Positions 45,780 through 57,909 are shown, numbered from the stretch's first letter. The stretch: 64,000 bases of DNA from Diorhabda sublineata (GCF_026230105.1 NC_079482.1:20398001-20462000); one strand, 5' to 3'. Numbers and translations are program-made. The notes: generated by a model not told the origin, from the letters alone.

Positions 45780-47345
45780 GTAATAGGTAATCATCCATAG
45801 CTTTTCGTTCATGTTTTTTGTGAAATTCAATTCTAGCTACGGCCCTTGAAGCTTCTCATTCTAGTCTTCTATCTTTTCTATAGGCGATTCTGCCTGTTTC
45901 TTTATAGTTATATTATCGCTCCATCTTTTCCGCGGTCGACCGACACTTCTTCTGGCCGGCGATTTGTCTCTTGCGATCTTTACTACCCTATCACCATTCC
46001 ATTCTTTTTTTTATTAAATAACAACTCGTTAATCTTCTGCAGTATTCTCATCTTAGCTGTTTCCAGCATTCTTAGTGTTTTGGACGTGTACTGCTGAGTA
46101 TGTCATTATTGGTCTTTATAACTTTATAAATTCTAGTCTTAGTTTCCGTTTGTTTCTCCATATTGTATTATTGAGGCATCCTGCTGCTCTATTGGCTTTC
46201 TGTATTTGTTTTTTTACTTCTGATTTTGCATTTCCATACCTTGATAGTGTGATGCCTAAGTAGTTAGTTTCCATAATCTGTTCAATGCTGGTTCAATTTC
46301 TATCTTACATCTAATCGGTTCTTTGCTAATGACCAGTGTTTTCGTTTTTTGGAATGAAATTACCATGTTTAGCTTTTTTGCTACTATGTTAAACTTGTGG
46401 ATTCATCTTTGTAAGTCGTCTTCACATAGCAGTGAATTTTTACTTCTCTATTTCCCACCTTATAACCTTTCCCCCTTTTCACTGCCTTTATTATTTCATC
46501 CATTATGAGATTAAAAAGTAGGGGCTTAAGAAATTTCCCTCTCTTATACCTGTGCCTTTGTTTTTTTCCTCTGTAAGTTGTCCGTCTCTTCTGGCCTGTA
46601 TTTTGTTGACCTTATATATGTCTTCAATTGTTTAGATGATGTCTAACGGTATTTGTCTATTGTATAAATGGTGAACCAAGTCTTTTAATCTAACTCTGTC
46701 AAAGACTTTTGTCAAGTCAATTAAGCAAATGAACGCCGGTCGATTATATTCTAGAGCTTTCTCTGTGATTTGTCTAGTTACAAATACTGCGTCTATACAT
46801 GATCTCCCACTTCTAAAACCTTGTTGTTCGACCTTAAAAGATATTCTTTGATTTATTAGTTGTGTTAAAATTTTGTTTGTCAATTTCAGAGTAGTTTTTA
46901 AAAGATTGATTCCTCTATAGTTTTCCGGTTCTTTACTGTCAAATTTTTTAAACAGTGGAATTATTATACTTGTTTTCCATTCTTCAGGTACTTTTTTGTA
47001 TTTTAATATTTTGTTAATGAACAGTGCCGACTATTCAGCCATTGCTTTCTCACAATTTTTTGAAAATTCATTTGCTATTCCTTCACTGCTCGTAGCCTTT
47101 CGGTTTTTTAGTTTCCTCTGAGCTTCCTCCACTTCTTTGTACTTACTAGTATTCTGATCTCATCATCAGTTGTGATTTCTGGTATTTCCCGTTCTTCTGT
47201 TGTGAGTTGATTTTGTAAGTACAATCTTTTTCCAGGCTTTTACTCCTATATGTTTTAATTCTACTATTTCTTTCATTTCTTGCCTCTGTTCTCTTATAAA
47301 TCTCCACATTTCCTTTTGTAATCCTTTTGTAATTTATATGTTACT
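45780..47345 (-). pseudogene. RTE-like LINE reverse-transcriptase relic
   Basis: The minus strand reads QQGFRSGRSCIDAVFVTRQI and FICLIDLTKVFDRV, reverse-transcriptase block A with Ala changed to Val. Then come GTGIREGNFLSP, a damaged YADD region near 46430, IRCKIEIEPA, TKTRIYKVIKTNNDILSSTR-like sequence, and a C-terminus ending in NGDRVVKIARDKSPARRSVG and PRKRW. Blocks are in order but frames change often. The endonuclease part is missing. Related 3' ends lie at 60089 and probably 63285. Confidence 0.85.
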
Positions 47346-47603
47346 ATACAAAATATGACGGAAATTAGCAAAAATGGGAAACCCAACAACAGAGACGCCA
47401 AAAGAGAATTAAAAAGCTGCTAGGAAAGTTGATCTTCAGCATCCCAAGACTAAGTCAATTTTATGGGTATAATGATACTAATAATTCAGAAGGCAAGTCG
47501 TAAATCATAAATTATTATAGACACTAATAACTTTTTATTACTACAGAAAAATAGAGATAATAAAAAAACTAAAAACAAGTTTTCACCTGAAAAGTTTCAA
47601 AAC

Positions 47604-47738
47604 GCATCCTACCACTAGCGGCAACTACTTAAGTACCAAATAGTAGTAGTAATAAAGCTCAAATTTCAGCATTTATTTTAGATATAACAAAATTGTCGGC
47701 AAAGGTTTTTTTTAATCTGCAATTGATATTGGAAGAAC
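47604..47738 (-). repeat. fragment of the 7821 TIR element family
   Basis: The minus strand starts with GTTCTTCCAATATCAATTGC and continues through GCCGACAATTTTGTT. It then matches 8410-8490 (AAATTTGAGCTTT...GCCGCTAG.GGTAGGATGCG). About 520 bases present in the 7821 copy are absent here. Confidence 0.65.
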
Positions 47739-47749
47739 AACAAACAAAT

Positions 47750-49580
47750 ATCAATAATTCGAAATAGATTGTATCGACTATTCTTGGTTAGTAACATGAT
47801 ATAATTTTTGACAAGTGTGAAAGGTATCCATCTTCTCAATAAATTCTTACCGTTCATAACGAGTTTTAGACACCATAATTATGCACTTTTATATTGTGAG
47901 ATAACCTTATCGAATAACTACTCTATTTTCCTGATAATATTTTTGTTTCAACGAAAAATCATAATTTTGAGTATACAATTAGAATAAAAATCCATAAGTG
48001 GATCATCCCGGTAGGGGTCAACAAAAGGACAAATAATTTGTTATTATCTGTTTCATTCAGCACGTAAAAAATTTTTTCCCGTATGTATTTTATCAAAATA
48101 TTGTTTCAACAATACCGTTCAAACTTTATTTTCAGAAGAACCCGTAGGTATATATTGTACATCAGGAATAATAACCTAAGATGACCTTTTGCCACCAAAC
48201 AAACAAAAACGTCTAAAAACCAGAAACTTGAGTTCGTTGATTTTGAACGATGAGTCCGTTTCTTTTCTAGTATAAAAAATTAAACGCCATTGCAACAAGC
48301 CAACAAGTTATTAAGTCCCCTGCATTTAAAATTTACCTGTATATCGAAAAACAAGTTTGTATGTGTTGAATACGCTCGTGGGAATTAAGAATATTCCCGT
48401 ATGGGACGGTTTAGAAAATAAATAAGGTGCTCTATTGTATTCTTCAAGCAGGTTCTGAAAGTTCACGTTCACCCTCCAAAAACTTTGTTCAAAATCTTTT
48501 GAAGAAGATTTTTCGATCTTATATTATGAAAAACCGTTAAAATGTAGATGAACGTTATTAACGATTCGGTGAATTTCAGTTTTTTTGGATTATTAGGGGA
48601 AACGTCGAAGCACTTAGTTCGAATATTGTCATATGGGAAGTTGAGTTTTTTGGGGTTTAACTGTCACATTTACTATAATTTTATATCCATTAGTTCATTT
48701 GTCATACTCGATTTCATATATTATCGGTAACAGTTGATAGATAAATAGTTAATTTGTATTTTCTTACCATCATCCTTTGGTTCATCCATCCACAAAATCA
48801 ATTAGCAGAAACTCTAAATTTTAGTATTGATTAGAAATAGACAATGCCTTTCTCATAGAATTAGAATTTTATTTATATTGGTCATATTCAATGAACGGCT
48901 GAATTATAGAATAAAATTATTGTTTTTGGAAACGGAAGAATTTTTATATCCACCTTCCCATGTTCTAATTTACATTAGGTAGTGATTACGTCATTGGTGA
49001 TGTCGTGATAATGTAATGGTTGTTTATTTAAATAGAAATCGATATTATGGGATACCTCATTTGGAAGGAATTTTAATTCTGTATTCAGCGGTATTGAACT
49101 TTCAATTAAATTATATTTACTAGTTCCTAAATTTTTTCAATTCATTTAAACTCCTTCAACAGACAATTTTCAAAAACATGAATTTCTCGAGTCATTACTC
49201 AAAAAGCCATGACGAATGATCAACAGAAAATATTAGTTAATTTTGTAATGCATATTGAGTTTATCTTTGCATAGTTATGCATCGTATTATAATTTGGCGT
49301 AATAGTAAATGATGACTGATTTTAATGAAAAATAAACAGAATACAGCGAGAGGTATGCCATTTATGCTAAATATTCAAGTTCGATCAACTAGAGAAGAAT
49401 TGAGAGGAAATTTTCGAAAACTGAGAGTGTTGAGCATATTCCAAATGCTGGACGCCCTAAAAACCAAGTTGTCAAATTGAGTTATTAGAATTACATAATG
49501 ATCGTCTATTACAATTTTCTGAAAGTATTGTAAGATTTATTTAACTATGATCTGCGTTTCATTAATGTTCCTTGATGAGT
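47750..49580. other. AT-rich spacer, no gene seen
   Basis: No supported feature. Confidence 0.5.
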
Positions 49581-49586
49581 CTACAT

Positions 49587-49690
49587 CAGGAGTCGGCAAC
49601 ATTTTGAGTCAGGAGAGCCAAAAATTACAATTTTTCAAATTTCAAAGCTTTTAAAGAGCCACTTATTTTTTTCTTGGTAAAAGAACTAAT
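49587..49690 (+). repeat. hAT-type transposon terminus
   Basis: CAGGAGTCGGCAACATTTTG and the following AGAGCC words match the familiar terminal sequence of Charlie-like hAT elements (CAGGGGTCGGCAAAC). The opposite end was not found; the Crypton-like copy starts about 70 bases on. Confidence 0.5.
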
Positions 49691-49752
49691 CTTTTATTCA
49701 TAAGCAAAAATATTAATGCTTCGAAACGTCAATTTTTTATCAAACTTTTCTA

Positions 49753-50145
49753 TATAACCATGTAATTGTTACTAAAACGTCAAAGTTGTTCAAAACGTCT
49801 TGGAAGTAACCGAATAACTGCAATCTTCTTCTGAATTAAACTACATTAAACTGAATCCGATAAAATAATATTAATGGATTCATCCAACGAAGAACTTCCC
49901 GAAGCCATTTTGAAGGCTGTAAATGAAACTAATTCCGAGCTGTTACCTGCCAAATGACTTAAAACCGTTGCCGTCACCGTCATCGTCATCTTTATGCGAC
50001 CTGCAACCGATGCCATCTTCATCGACGTCATCTACCTTCCAGTTGAAACCAAATAACTCCACTGGACCGGCAATTCTTACTAGTCTACAGAATACAACAA
50101 ATTGTGTTTTCAATATTAATATTTATAATAATTAGTAGATTTTAG
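49753..50145 (+). pseudogene. Crypton-like gene, deletion copy 1
   Basis: An ATG at 49874 opens a 27-codon frame (MDSSNEELPEAILK...LLPAK) that ends at 49957. The next bases correspond to a downstream part of copy 2 after a 178-base gap. In another frame the 3' part (49923-50135) reads SSTFQLKPNNSTGPAIL and ends NCVFNINIYNN, a tail typical of this arthropod recombinase-like family. The core-binding and catalytic domains are gone. The leader (49753-49873) is shared with copy 2. Confidence 0.65.
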
Positions 50146-50266
50146 TTAAAGCTTTGTATATTATTATGTTTGTTGGAATAAAATAATTTTAGAAAAATGG
50201 GTTGGTATACTTTTTTGTATATGCGGTCGTAGAAAGAATAATGTTCCTAACTCATGCGTAAAGTGT

Positions 50267-50359
50267 CTTTCCCGCACTTGACCACTTGCACTAGTGCGGG
50301 AAAGTGACATTCTTCAAAGGAGAATCAACTATCAAACCACCCGGGTTTGATATCAGTTG
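50267..50359. promoter_or_regulatory. two hairpins upstream of Crypton-like copy 2
   Basis: CTTTCCCGCACT (50267-50278) pairs perfectly with AGTGCGGGAAAG (50293-50304). Next, CAACTATCAAACC (50326-50338) pairs with GGTTTGAT..AGTTG (to 50359). They lie 130-220 bases before the ATG at 50490 and are absent in front of copy 1, so they may be its promoter or terminal region. Confidence 0.45.
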
Positions 50360-50371
50360 TTATGACAACCC

Positions 50372-50945
50372 AAGCGTGTAATTGTTACTAAAACGTCAAA
50401 GTTGTTCAAAACATCTTGGAAGTGACCGAATAAGTGCAATCTTCTTCTAAATTAAACCACATTAAACCGAATCCGATACAATAATATTAATGGATTCATC
50501 CGACGAAGAACTTCCGAAGCCATTTTTAAGGCAGCAAATGAAGCTAATTCCGAGCTGTTACCTGCCAAATCCAGACTAAAGTATGAGAAGCAATACGACC
50601 ATTTTGTTACATGGTATAAGGAGAAACGGGCCAAAACTTATAAGGAAAAGGTATTTCTGGCGTATTTTTCAGACCTAAGTAAGGTTTTGAAATCTAATAC
50701 ATTATGGTCCCGCTATTCGATGGTAAAAAGTTTCTCTGTTCTACAAATGACTTAAAACTGTTGCTGTCACCGTCATCGTCATCTTTATGCGACCTGCAAC
50801 CGATGCCATCCTCACCGACGTCATCTACCTTCCAATTGAAACCAAATAACTCCACTGGGCCGGCAATTCTTACTAGTCTACAGAATGCAGCAAATTGTGT
50901 TTTCATTATTAATATTTATAACAATTAGTAGTTTTTAGTTAAAAT
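50372..50945 (+). pseudogene. Crypton-like gene, deletion copy 2
   Basis: The ATG at 50490 starts MDSSDEELP. A one-base loss near 50515 compared with copy 1 then shifts the frame into ANEANSELLPAKSRLKYEKQ, VFLAYFSDLSKV and NTLWSRYSMVKS. This is the SAM-like N-terminal domain, parallel to VLLAYFG and STLWSTYSKLK in the exon at 12607. A second frame change leads to the Ser-rich linker and the tail ending NCVFIINIYNN. The catalytic domain is absent, so it is an internal-deletion derivative. It lies about 620 bases after copy 1 in the same orientation. Confidence 0.75.
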
Positions 50946-50960
50946 TTTGTATATTATTAT

Positions 50961-51003
50961 GTCTGACACCTGTTTCGATTACCAAGTTATCGTCTTCAGA
51001 GAC
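50961..51003 (-). ncRNA. hammerhead-ribozyme-like motif, copy 3
   Basis: On the minus strand GTCT and AGAC form stem I, CTGAAGA follows, stem II is GATAAC-TTG-GTAATC with one mismatch, then GAAA. Stem III is ACA-GG-TGT instead of ACG-CG-CGT, so both sides changed together and pairing is kept. GTC precedes the stem I strand. The motif directly abuts the end of Crypton-like copy 2. Confidence 0.42.
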
Positions 51004-51009
51004 TTCGGT

Positions 51010-52640
51010 CTTAATCAAATGGCGCTCTTACAAGCCGCTTGCTGAATATTTGTTACAAGGCGCTCTCCATCATAATTTAACTGTTCTTCCGTTTGTAGTG
51101 GAGCTGAGAGATCAATTTCCTGAGAAAACTTCGCCAGTCCAAACGATTTTACATTAGTTCACATAGAAAATCTCGAACTGGCTGAGATTGAAAAAAATTG
51201 CTACATCCTTTATAAATACATTGATCAAGTATTCATAGAATATGACTGAATATATAATTCTATGAAAAAAGGGGCTTTCTATTATTGTAGGAAATGAAAA
51301 CGGACATTAATTGATTAGTTTCTAACTTTTTCATTATCTTTAACCAAATCAAATGTTAGAATCAATTTGTATATACTCTAATCAATTTAAGAAAAATTCG
51401 ATATGGCCCACCCTCTCGGTGTAGAAAATAATGTAACAATCTATTTACCCCTTACTGGGTGTAAAGGGTATGCGGGTATAAGGGATGATAATTATTATGA
51501 GAAAATTGACAAAAGCTCAGTAGGTGATTAGTTCGAACATTATGATTTATATCTTAAGTTTTTTTCAGATAACCAAGCTTGTGTGTAGTGCTTGTATTTC
51601 AGGACTCAAGTTGATGAGTATGGTATTGAAAACCAAATTTATCACTTGGTTTGGTTTGATATGAATTTCAAGAGCTTCGCATATGGTTAACATTGTTTCT
51701 AAGTGTACTCTGTTGTTCTTATCCGTTTGTTCGGAAATATTTCTGTATTTTGTGAACTATGCTGGTTTTATCTCATATCTAGTTGAAACGATATCGCTCA
51801 AAGTCGTTTTTTATTTGAATCAAAATCGTTGATCACATACTTTGTTCTACACAAATCATACAACGAATTCGTGAAACAAAAATGTTAATTCTTTCATAAT
51901 CGATTCTATTAAGGTTGGTAACACTTTTCAAATAAAGTCAAGAAGAGATCCAAAATATTTTGTAAAAAAAATTATTTCATCTTCATCTATTAACAAATTT
52001 TTCGTTCTAAAAATAAAAATTGAAATCACTACTGTCTAGTTTTATAGGAATTTTTTTGTAGGATTTTTTTTCATAAATTTAATTTCTGAAAAAAAGTTTC
52101 AATTATAATTTTTGTTGGTTTTACATGATTCTTCCCAATCCCCCATGGGATTAATAGATCAGCTGTGAACACAGGGTTCTCCAGTATCGCAGGACGAAAG
52201 GGGGACCTTTGGGTCTCAGTGTATACGAGACCCCAAATCCATACATACATGCTTTTTTCCGCGTTTTCTAATTCCCCATGAACAGTTTCTCTTAAAAACC
52301 ATAACTCTATCGTGCAATATTTGTTTGATAAAGTATAAAATTTTACTGAAAATAGGTAACACCAATTTAATATGTTTACTGATAAATATTTATTAGCCAG
52401 AAAGAATAATTTCTATCATGTCTGGCTTTAGGAATACTTTATGAAATGAAACTTTGTTAACTTAGTGTCAGCGATAAAAAAATAATTGAAAATGACAGAT
52501 TTATGACTTGTTTTCATTTCATTTCTTGAGGTGAATTTACCAAAATAATACTAATTAATAACTTTATCAATAGTTTCTACCAACATCGGTTATCACTCCA
52601 CAATTTTCGAATTAAAATATTCTGAGAATGGTACACAGTA
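51010..52640. other. no gene recognised
   Basis: A GC-richer patch near 52140-52240 contains a hairpin (TTTGGGTCTC pairing with GAGACCCCAAA). Nothing else is supported. Confidence 0.45.
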
Positions 52641-52646
52641 TCGAGT

Positions 52647-52870
52647 ATGGAGTGTAGAGAAGGAGTAACGTCTCTGGGTTAAAAAATGTGAGCTGATTTT
52701 TGATAAGTAAATAGGTGGCGCTGATTATAGAGGGTTTCAGATATAGTAAGTGTCTAACTTCTGATCTCAATCCCATAGTACAATCAGCGCCACGTATTAT
52801 CCCTACAGAATTCAGACCATATTTTAAACGTACCGTCCATAAGAGACGTTACTCCTTCTCTACACTCCAT
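52647..52870. mobile_element. 224-bp palindromic element, nested inverted repeats
   Basis: The outer arms 52647-52675 and 52842-52870 are perfect 29-base reverse complements (begin ATGGAGTGTAGAGAAGGAGT). Inner arms GTGGCGCTGATT (52715-52726) and AATCAGCGCCAC (52782-52793) are also perfect. There is no reading frame of interest. This fits a short foldback or MITE-type element. Confidence 0.75.
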
Positions 52871-52879
52871 TGGTATAAA

Positions 52880-54230
52880 AGTTTTGTTCCATACCACTTG
52901 TTACGAACCGTGTAACTAGCGCCCTCTATGAGAGTCAAACAGAAACAAATTCATTGGATGTATCAGCTTCCAAAACATTTTCGTATAAAATTTGAATACA
53001 ATGTTGCCAGTAGTTGCGGTAAAATCGTGAATGAGTGCATAATTTTTTTTAATCGCTTTTTATCTTGACTACAGATGGCGTTACGAAAATTTTTTACTGA
53101 ACAAACCCCAAATATTTTTCAGATTTTTTGTAAACACCCTATGTGTGCAATCATCCATTTTCTGTCTAGTATTTTCAAGTAATTAGTAGTGTAAAGGTTA
53201 ATACTTAATAATACTACAGTTGTTAATTAAGCAATCTATAGAAGAAACCGCTATGATTAGAATTATTCATAGATTTAATTAGAAAATTTGTGTGTGAGCT
53301 CTCGTCTGTATTGATTTGCATACGTTTAGAACCAGGTGCCTTTTTGTTAAATTATTATATCGATTTGTAGCTCATTACCTCAAATCCTATAATTTCATTA
53401 TGGATATTATTTCATGTTAGAGCTCCCAATTTAGTGAGATATTGAGTAATTTTAAGCGATCTGGTTGATACTTTATGAAACCATCATATCTGATTTAAAA
53501 TACACCATTTATTTCGGTTTAAAGGCACAAGTTTTTATCTACTGGTTTTATTTACATTTAAATTTATTTACGCATATTTTATGTTGAAGTACGTTCAGTT
53601 ATTAACGACTTCCGGTTATATCCGAAATTGAACAACCTGCTATTTATTTCAATGCAACAATTTCTTAGAAATTCCTAAACTAAAACGGTTATTAAAGTCT
53701 AAATTATAAGTAAGATTTTTTGATGTCACAAATACTGAAGTGGCAATGAATAATAATATTTAATCAAACGATGTTATTTGAAATGGTTCCAAAAGTTTTC
53801 CTCGCGAAAGTCACTGACAGGAGTTAAACAAAATCAAGCCTATCATAGATGATAGGGGCGCGTTATCTAAATTATAAAATATACAAAATAACGAGAAACT
53901 CTAAATTATCGAACTGGTTGTTCCTACTTCTAAGTATTAATAAATATATTTCAAATAAGCCAGTATCTAGAGCACTTTGAATTTCTTCGATGATGTGTAT
54001 AAAAATGTGTTTATTAATTTTTGTAATACGGCCGGTTTTATGGAGTTATTTGGATTGTTGTCAGATCTTTGGTTTTTCCGGAGAAATAATGAACCATGTT
54101 ATATTAAATGGAAATTTTTTGCTTTTCGAAATCCTTAAGAAATACTTATTATTTTTCAACCAATATTTCCTATATCTAAATGCCATAAATTCGGAGTTAT
54201 AGCGTTATTTCTGTCGAAGATAAAATGATA
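52880..54230. other. no gene recognised
   Basis: AGCGCCCTCTATGAGAG (52918) and AGATGGCGTTACG (53073) resemble words often found in insect MITEs. A 70-codon frame at 53990-54202 is hydrophobic but unrecognised. Confidence 0.4.
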
Positions 54231-54309
54231 CGTTTAGGTGGTTATGACTGCTACAATGACAAATTTGACGGTTCAATAAATTATTGTTAAGGTTTAGAGT
54301 GAGTTACGA

Positions 54310-54913
54310 TGGATCGTTTATCTGAAAAAGAACGAATTGATATTGGGATATGGTAATAGCCGTAGAAGTCAACAAGAAACGAGTAATATTTTTAATAATT
54401 TATATCCTAACCGAAATCCCATCACAAGATCTACTGTCAGTACATTAGTAAAGAAGCTTAAAGAAACTGGTGAGAAATTTATCCAAATCAAGGCGCAGAA
54501 AAGCTGCATTAATTGTAAACAAATCTGTTTACAGATGTTTGCGTCCTGTTAAAAGACGATCCACACTTGAGTATTAGACAAATATCCAGGAAATATGTCG
54601 CAAATATCCATAATGAAAATTTTACGTGATAATAAATTCCATCTATACAAAGTAACGTTGGTTCAAGAGTTGTCAGTTGACTCCAAATTTGTTAAATAAT
54701 GTTGTGTTTTGCGAGGAGGCCAGTATTTGTACTAATAAAAACGTAAATCGGCATAATTGTACATGCTGGTCACGTAATAATCCTCGTTGGATACGTGAAT
54801 CCCACACCCAATATCCCGACAAACTGAATGTATGGGCTGGAATAATAGGCGATAAAATAATTGGTCCCTTTTCCATTGAGGGTAACTTAAATGGTCTGGC
54901 GTATTTATTTTAA
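54310..54913 (+). pseudogene. Tc1-like (IS630) transposase relic
   Basis: The plus strand starts MDRLSEKERIDI, then in another frame LGYGNSRRSQQETSNIFNNL and ITRSTVSTLVKKLKETG, an N-terminal helix-turn-helix domain. After internal loss it reads NRHNCTCWSRNNPRWIRESH, LNVWAGIIGDKIIGPF and EGNLNGLAYL. These match insect DDE transposases whose middle part reads WSDENPHWMREAHTQYPQK. The second Asp and Glu regions are missing after 54913. Confidence 0.8.
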
Positions 54914-54959
54914 GGGTCGAAAACTCTTTAAACAACACTCGTATTTCCAAATGTAAATT

Positions 54960-57060
54960 TTTTGAATTTTTGTTATTAGTCTGTTATTTTTGAACCATTT
55001 ATTTCAACGGGGGCATTTTCACGGCCTTAGATCGACTATTTTTTTTTATTTTTTCATTTCTATGAACTATCATCCAGATTTTATTATCAAAGATACGTCA
55101 TTTCTGAGTTTTTTGAAAATCTGTATTCGCGTCTCCTACCAATGAAAGAGTGAACTTTATAAAACTTTTTATTGTTCTTATCATCAAAACTTCTTTATGA
55201 CTTTTAAGTAAATTCTAATTCAACTCCCCTACTATAAATTTAAACTTTTAATTTATAGCCAAGACAAAAAAAATTTAATAAATGTTGTATTAACCCACAT
55301 TTCACACTTATGCTATTCTGTTTTTCCGTTAACGATGGACATATGTGTTTTGGTTGATTTTGAAAAATGTATTCCTACTTTTGGAAATATTGCAGGGGCG
55401 GTTATAGGGCGTTGAATTCGCACCATTTGCAGAAAGATAATAAAGTTTTAATGGGATATTAAGATAGTGAAAAATGGATTCCAGATCCTAATGCGTTGGA
55501 GATTTAATTAGCAAGAAATATAATTCTTGACACTATATTCACATGTTTTAATTAATAATCATCGTTGTTTTATCACAATAAGTTATCTATGGAGTAATAA
55601 AAGTATTATCAGGTAACTTGGCATATATTTATCAATAATTGTATTAATAAGATCTTCTGAGCTCAACCTGAATTCATGTATTGAATACCTATGGATCCCT
55701 GGAAATCCATTTAAAAGGGAATATGATTGTGAGATGACTGATTGCTTATGTACATAATAAAGAAATATTTCAAGCAAAAAATATTCTAGTGCAATTTCTG
55801 ATCACAAATTATTGATAAATTGGATAAAATACGACAACTTAATTGTAAAAATTAGTGGAAAGAAAAATGATATTTTGTTGATATAACCGTATTTAGGAAG
55901 TTGAGCCTGGAGCATTACCTTAATTGAGTAGTGCAGCTTGCTCATAAATGTCGAACGTAGGAAGACGCTGTTAATAAATGTATGTATCAAACAAAATCGA
56001 GATTTTTTTACTTATTTCATTATTTATTCATATTTTCGACTCTCGGATTGAACAGTGGTGAAATTGAAATATCTAACCACTTTAATATTGCTATTTCATA
56101 ATATGAATGATTCTACAAAACGATCCTTTATCGGTAGTACACGAAAATATTCAGATATTGATGTTTGAATTATCGTAAAATTTATAAGGACCTATGTGAT
56201 CCATATTTTATATGATTAATATCATATTTTAAATTTCGTTCAATATTTTTTTATTGTCATTCTAGTTAAAAAATTTAATATGATCTTTGTCATTGGTTAC
56301 ACTGTTTCTGTTTATTGAGCTTTTTGTTTGAAAGTACAGAAATGTGTATAACTCCTTCAATGGGCCTTCATTTTCACAGTGTAATTTTATACTTTGCTAA
56401 TTTCGTTTCTTTTTCACTTGGTTATCTTTTTTTTTTCTCTAATTTCTTTTTTTTTTACTAAGTATCCAGCCGATGACACATAACAAATCCATTATAATAA
56501 TTTGACGAAAAGCTCGCGAGAGTCAGTTGCTTTCAAGACGTAAGAACTGATGTTTTCAAATATTCTGTAAATCCGAAAGACCCGCGATTTCCAGAAAAGA
56601 CATATTTTGTTCAAAGACGTAAATTCGACGGATCATGTAACCCTGAGAATTAAGTATGTGGATAACCATTATTTAAGTTCTATCTTTCATAGTTCTTAGA
56701 TTTTAAAATTTATTTTGTGACATAAACCTTCATTCAACCTACTTACTTTTTTATTCTTAATAATAACCTAGACAACATTAACTAAATTAGACCCCAAAAT
56801 TCTTGGGAACTCCCACGGGATATATTGAATGGATCGATAAAATGTTGAACATCCAGTACAGAACTACAGAAAAAAGATATGCTGAAACTGTAAATGAAAA
56901 TAGGCTCTCTCGATTATTGTCAAACCAAAGCACGCCAACAAAATTTTGAACGTACGTAACGGAGTATTTTCAAAAATATTATAAAAGTACAGAACAAAAT
57001 CATCTTCGCCGAGGCATCAGGCCTTATTTACATTGTGTTAACAAAATAAAATTCATATCG
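54960..57060. other. AT-rich spacer, no gene seen
   Basis: No supported feature. Confidence 0.5.
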
Positions 57061-57067
57061 TTGTATA

Positions 57068-57446
57068 TAGTTCTTAAAATATCAATTTCGGATTTTAAAA
57101 ACCCTTTCCGACAATTTTGTTTGATCTACCATATATTTTACCAAGCCACGCCATTGCCTATCGCGGACTGTCTAGCAGGAATATTTCGAAGAAATTTTGT
57201 ACATACACCACCCGACAGCTTCGGCCAATAGATTTGCATTTATGCTCACGATTCGATGTTTTCATTGGTAAACAGTGGAGATAATGAGTCCACGTGGACT
57301 GACGGTTTGCTAGATGTTTACCGGATTTTATACGAAGAGTCAACATTATTTTTCATTTCTTAATTTGGTATGAGTGCCGTGCGTATTTATGAAATATTGA
57401 TTGTTCCTCGCATAACTGCATTTTACATTTGCTTTTGTAAGAACTA
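57068..57446. mobile_element. 379-bp non-autonomous derivative of the 7821 element
   Basis: The ends TAGTTCTTAAAATATCAATT and TTTGTAAGAACTA abut TA on both sides (57066 and 57447). Its left 65 bases match 7821-7885 and its right 310 bases match 9070-9383, so about 1.2 kb including the transposase is missing. A nested hairpin (GGTAAACA/TGTTTACC around AGTCC/GGACT) is kept. Confidence 0.8.
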
Positions 57447-57514
57447 TAATATTTGTCCTATTTATTTAAACTCTTTCTATTTGTGGGGGGGACTTTGTAA
57501 ACACTGTCTTTTAA

Positions 57515-57900
57515 GACATTTACACACTATAAGATACAAGTAACCAATTAAATATCACTTAAACAATTTCTACGATTACTTTTACTAATTCGTTCTGTTC
57601 GCTACGACTATTAATTTAGAACTTACTGGGCTATAGCTAAATTTTTTATATACTACAAAAAGAATTTTACAAAGCTCTAGAACTATAAGGAACAAAAGAA
57701 ATAAATAAATAAACTTTCCTAGAAATTATTTAGAAGATATAATGTAAATAAATTGTGTAAATGTAAATAACTTGCTAAAAAAATTATATCAAAGGCGCGT
57801 CCGCCATTTATAAGAACAGAATTCGCCAAATTATTATTTGTTTTTGGCCAGGGCCGGCCTAAGGACCAATTTAACGAGTTTGTTCGTAATCCTCGCATTT
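57515..57900. repeat. dispersed repeat C, copy 2
   Basis: It is homologous in blocks to 35165-35375, including CAGGGCCGGCCTAAGGACCA at 57849 and TTTGTTCGTAA after it. It is about 170 bases longer than copy 1. Confidence 0.5.
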
Positions 57901-57909
57901 CATGGAATT

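Noticed and set aside
45846..46508. Three hydrophobic plus-strand frames that look like membrane proteins
   Set aside because: They are antisense to the LINE reverse transcriptase on the minus strand, whose Lys/Glu-rich codons read as Phe/Leu on the other strand.
52140..52240. Possible tRNA-derived SINE (GGTTCTCC resembling a B box)
   Set aside because: No A box at the right distance and no cloverleaf; only a simple hairpin is present.
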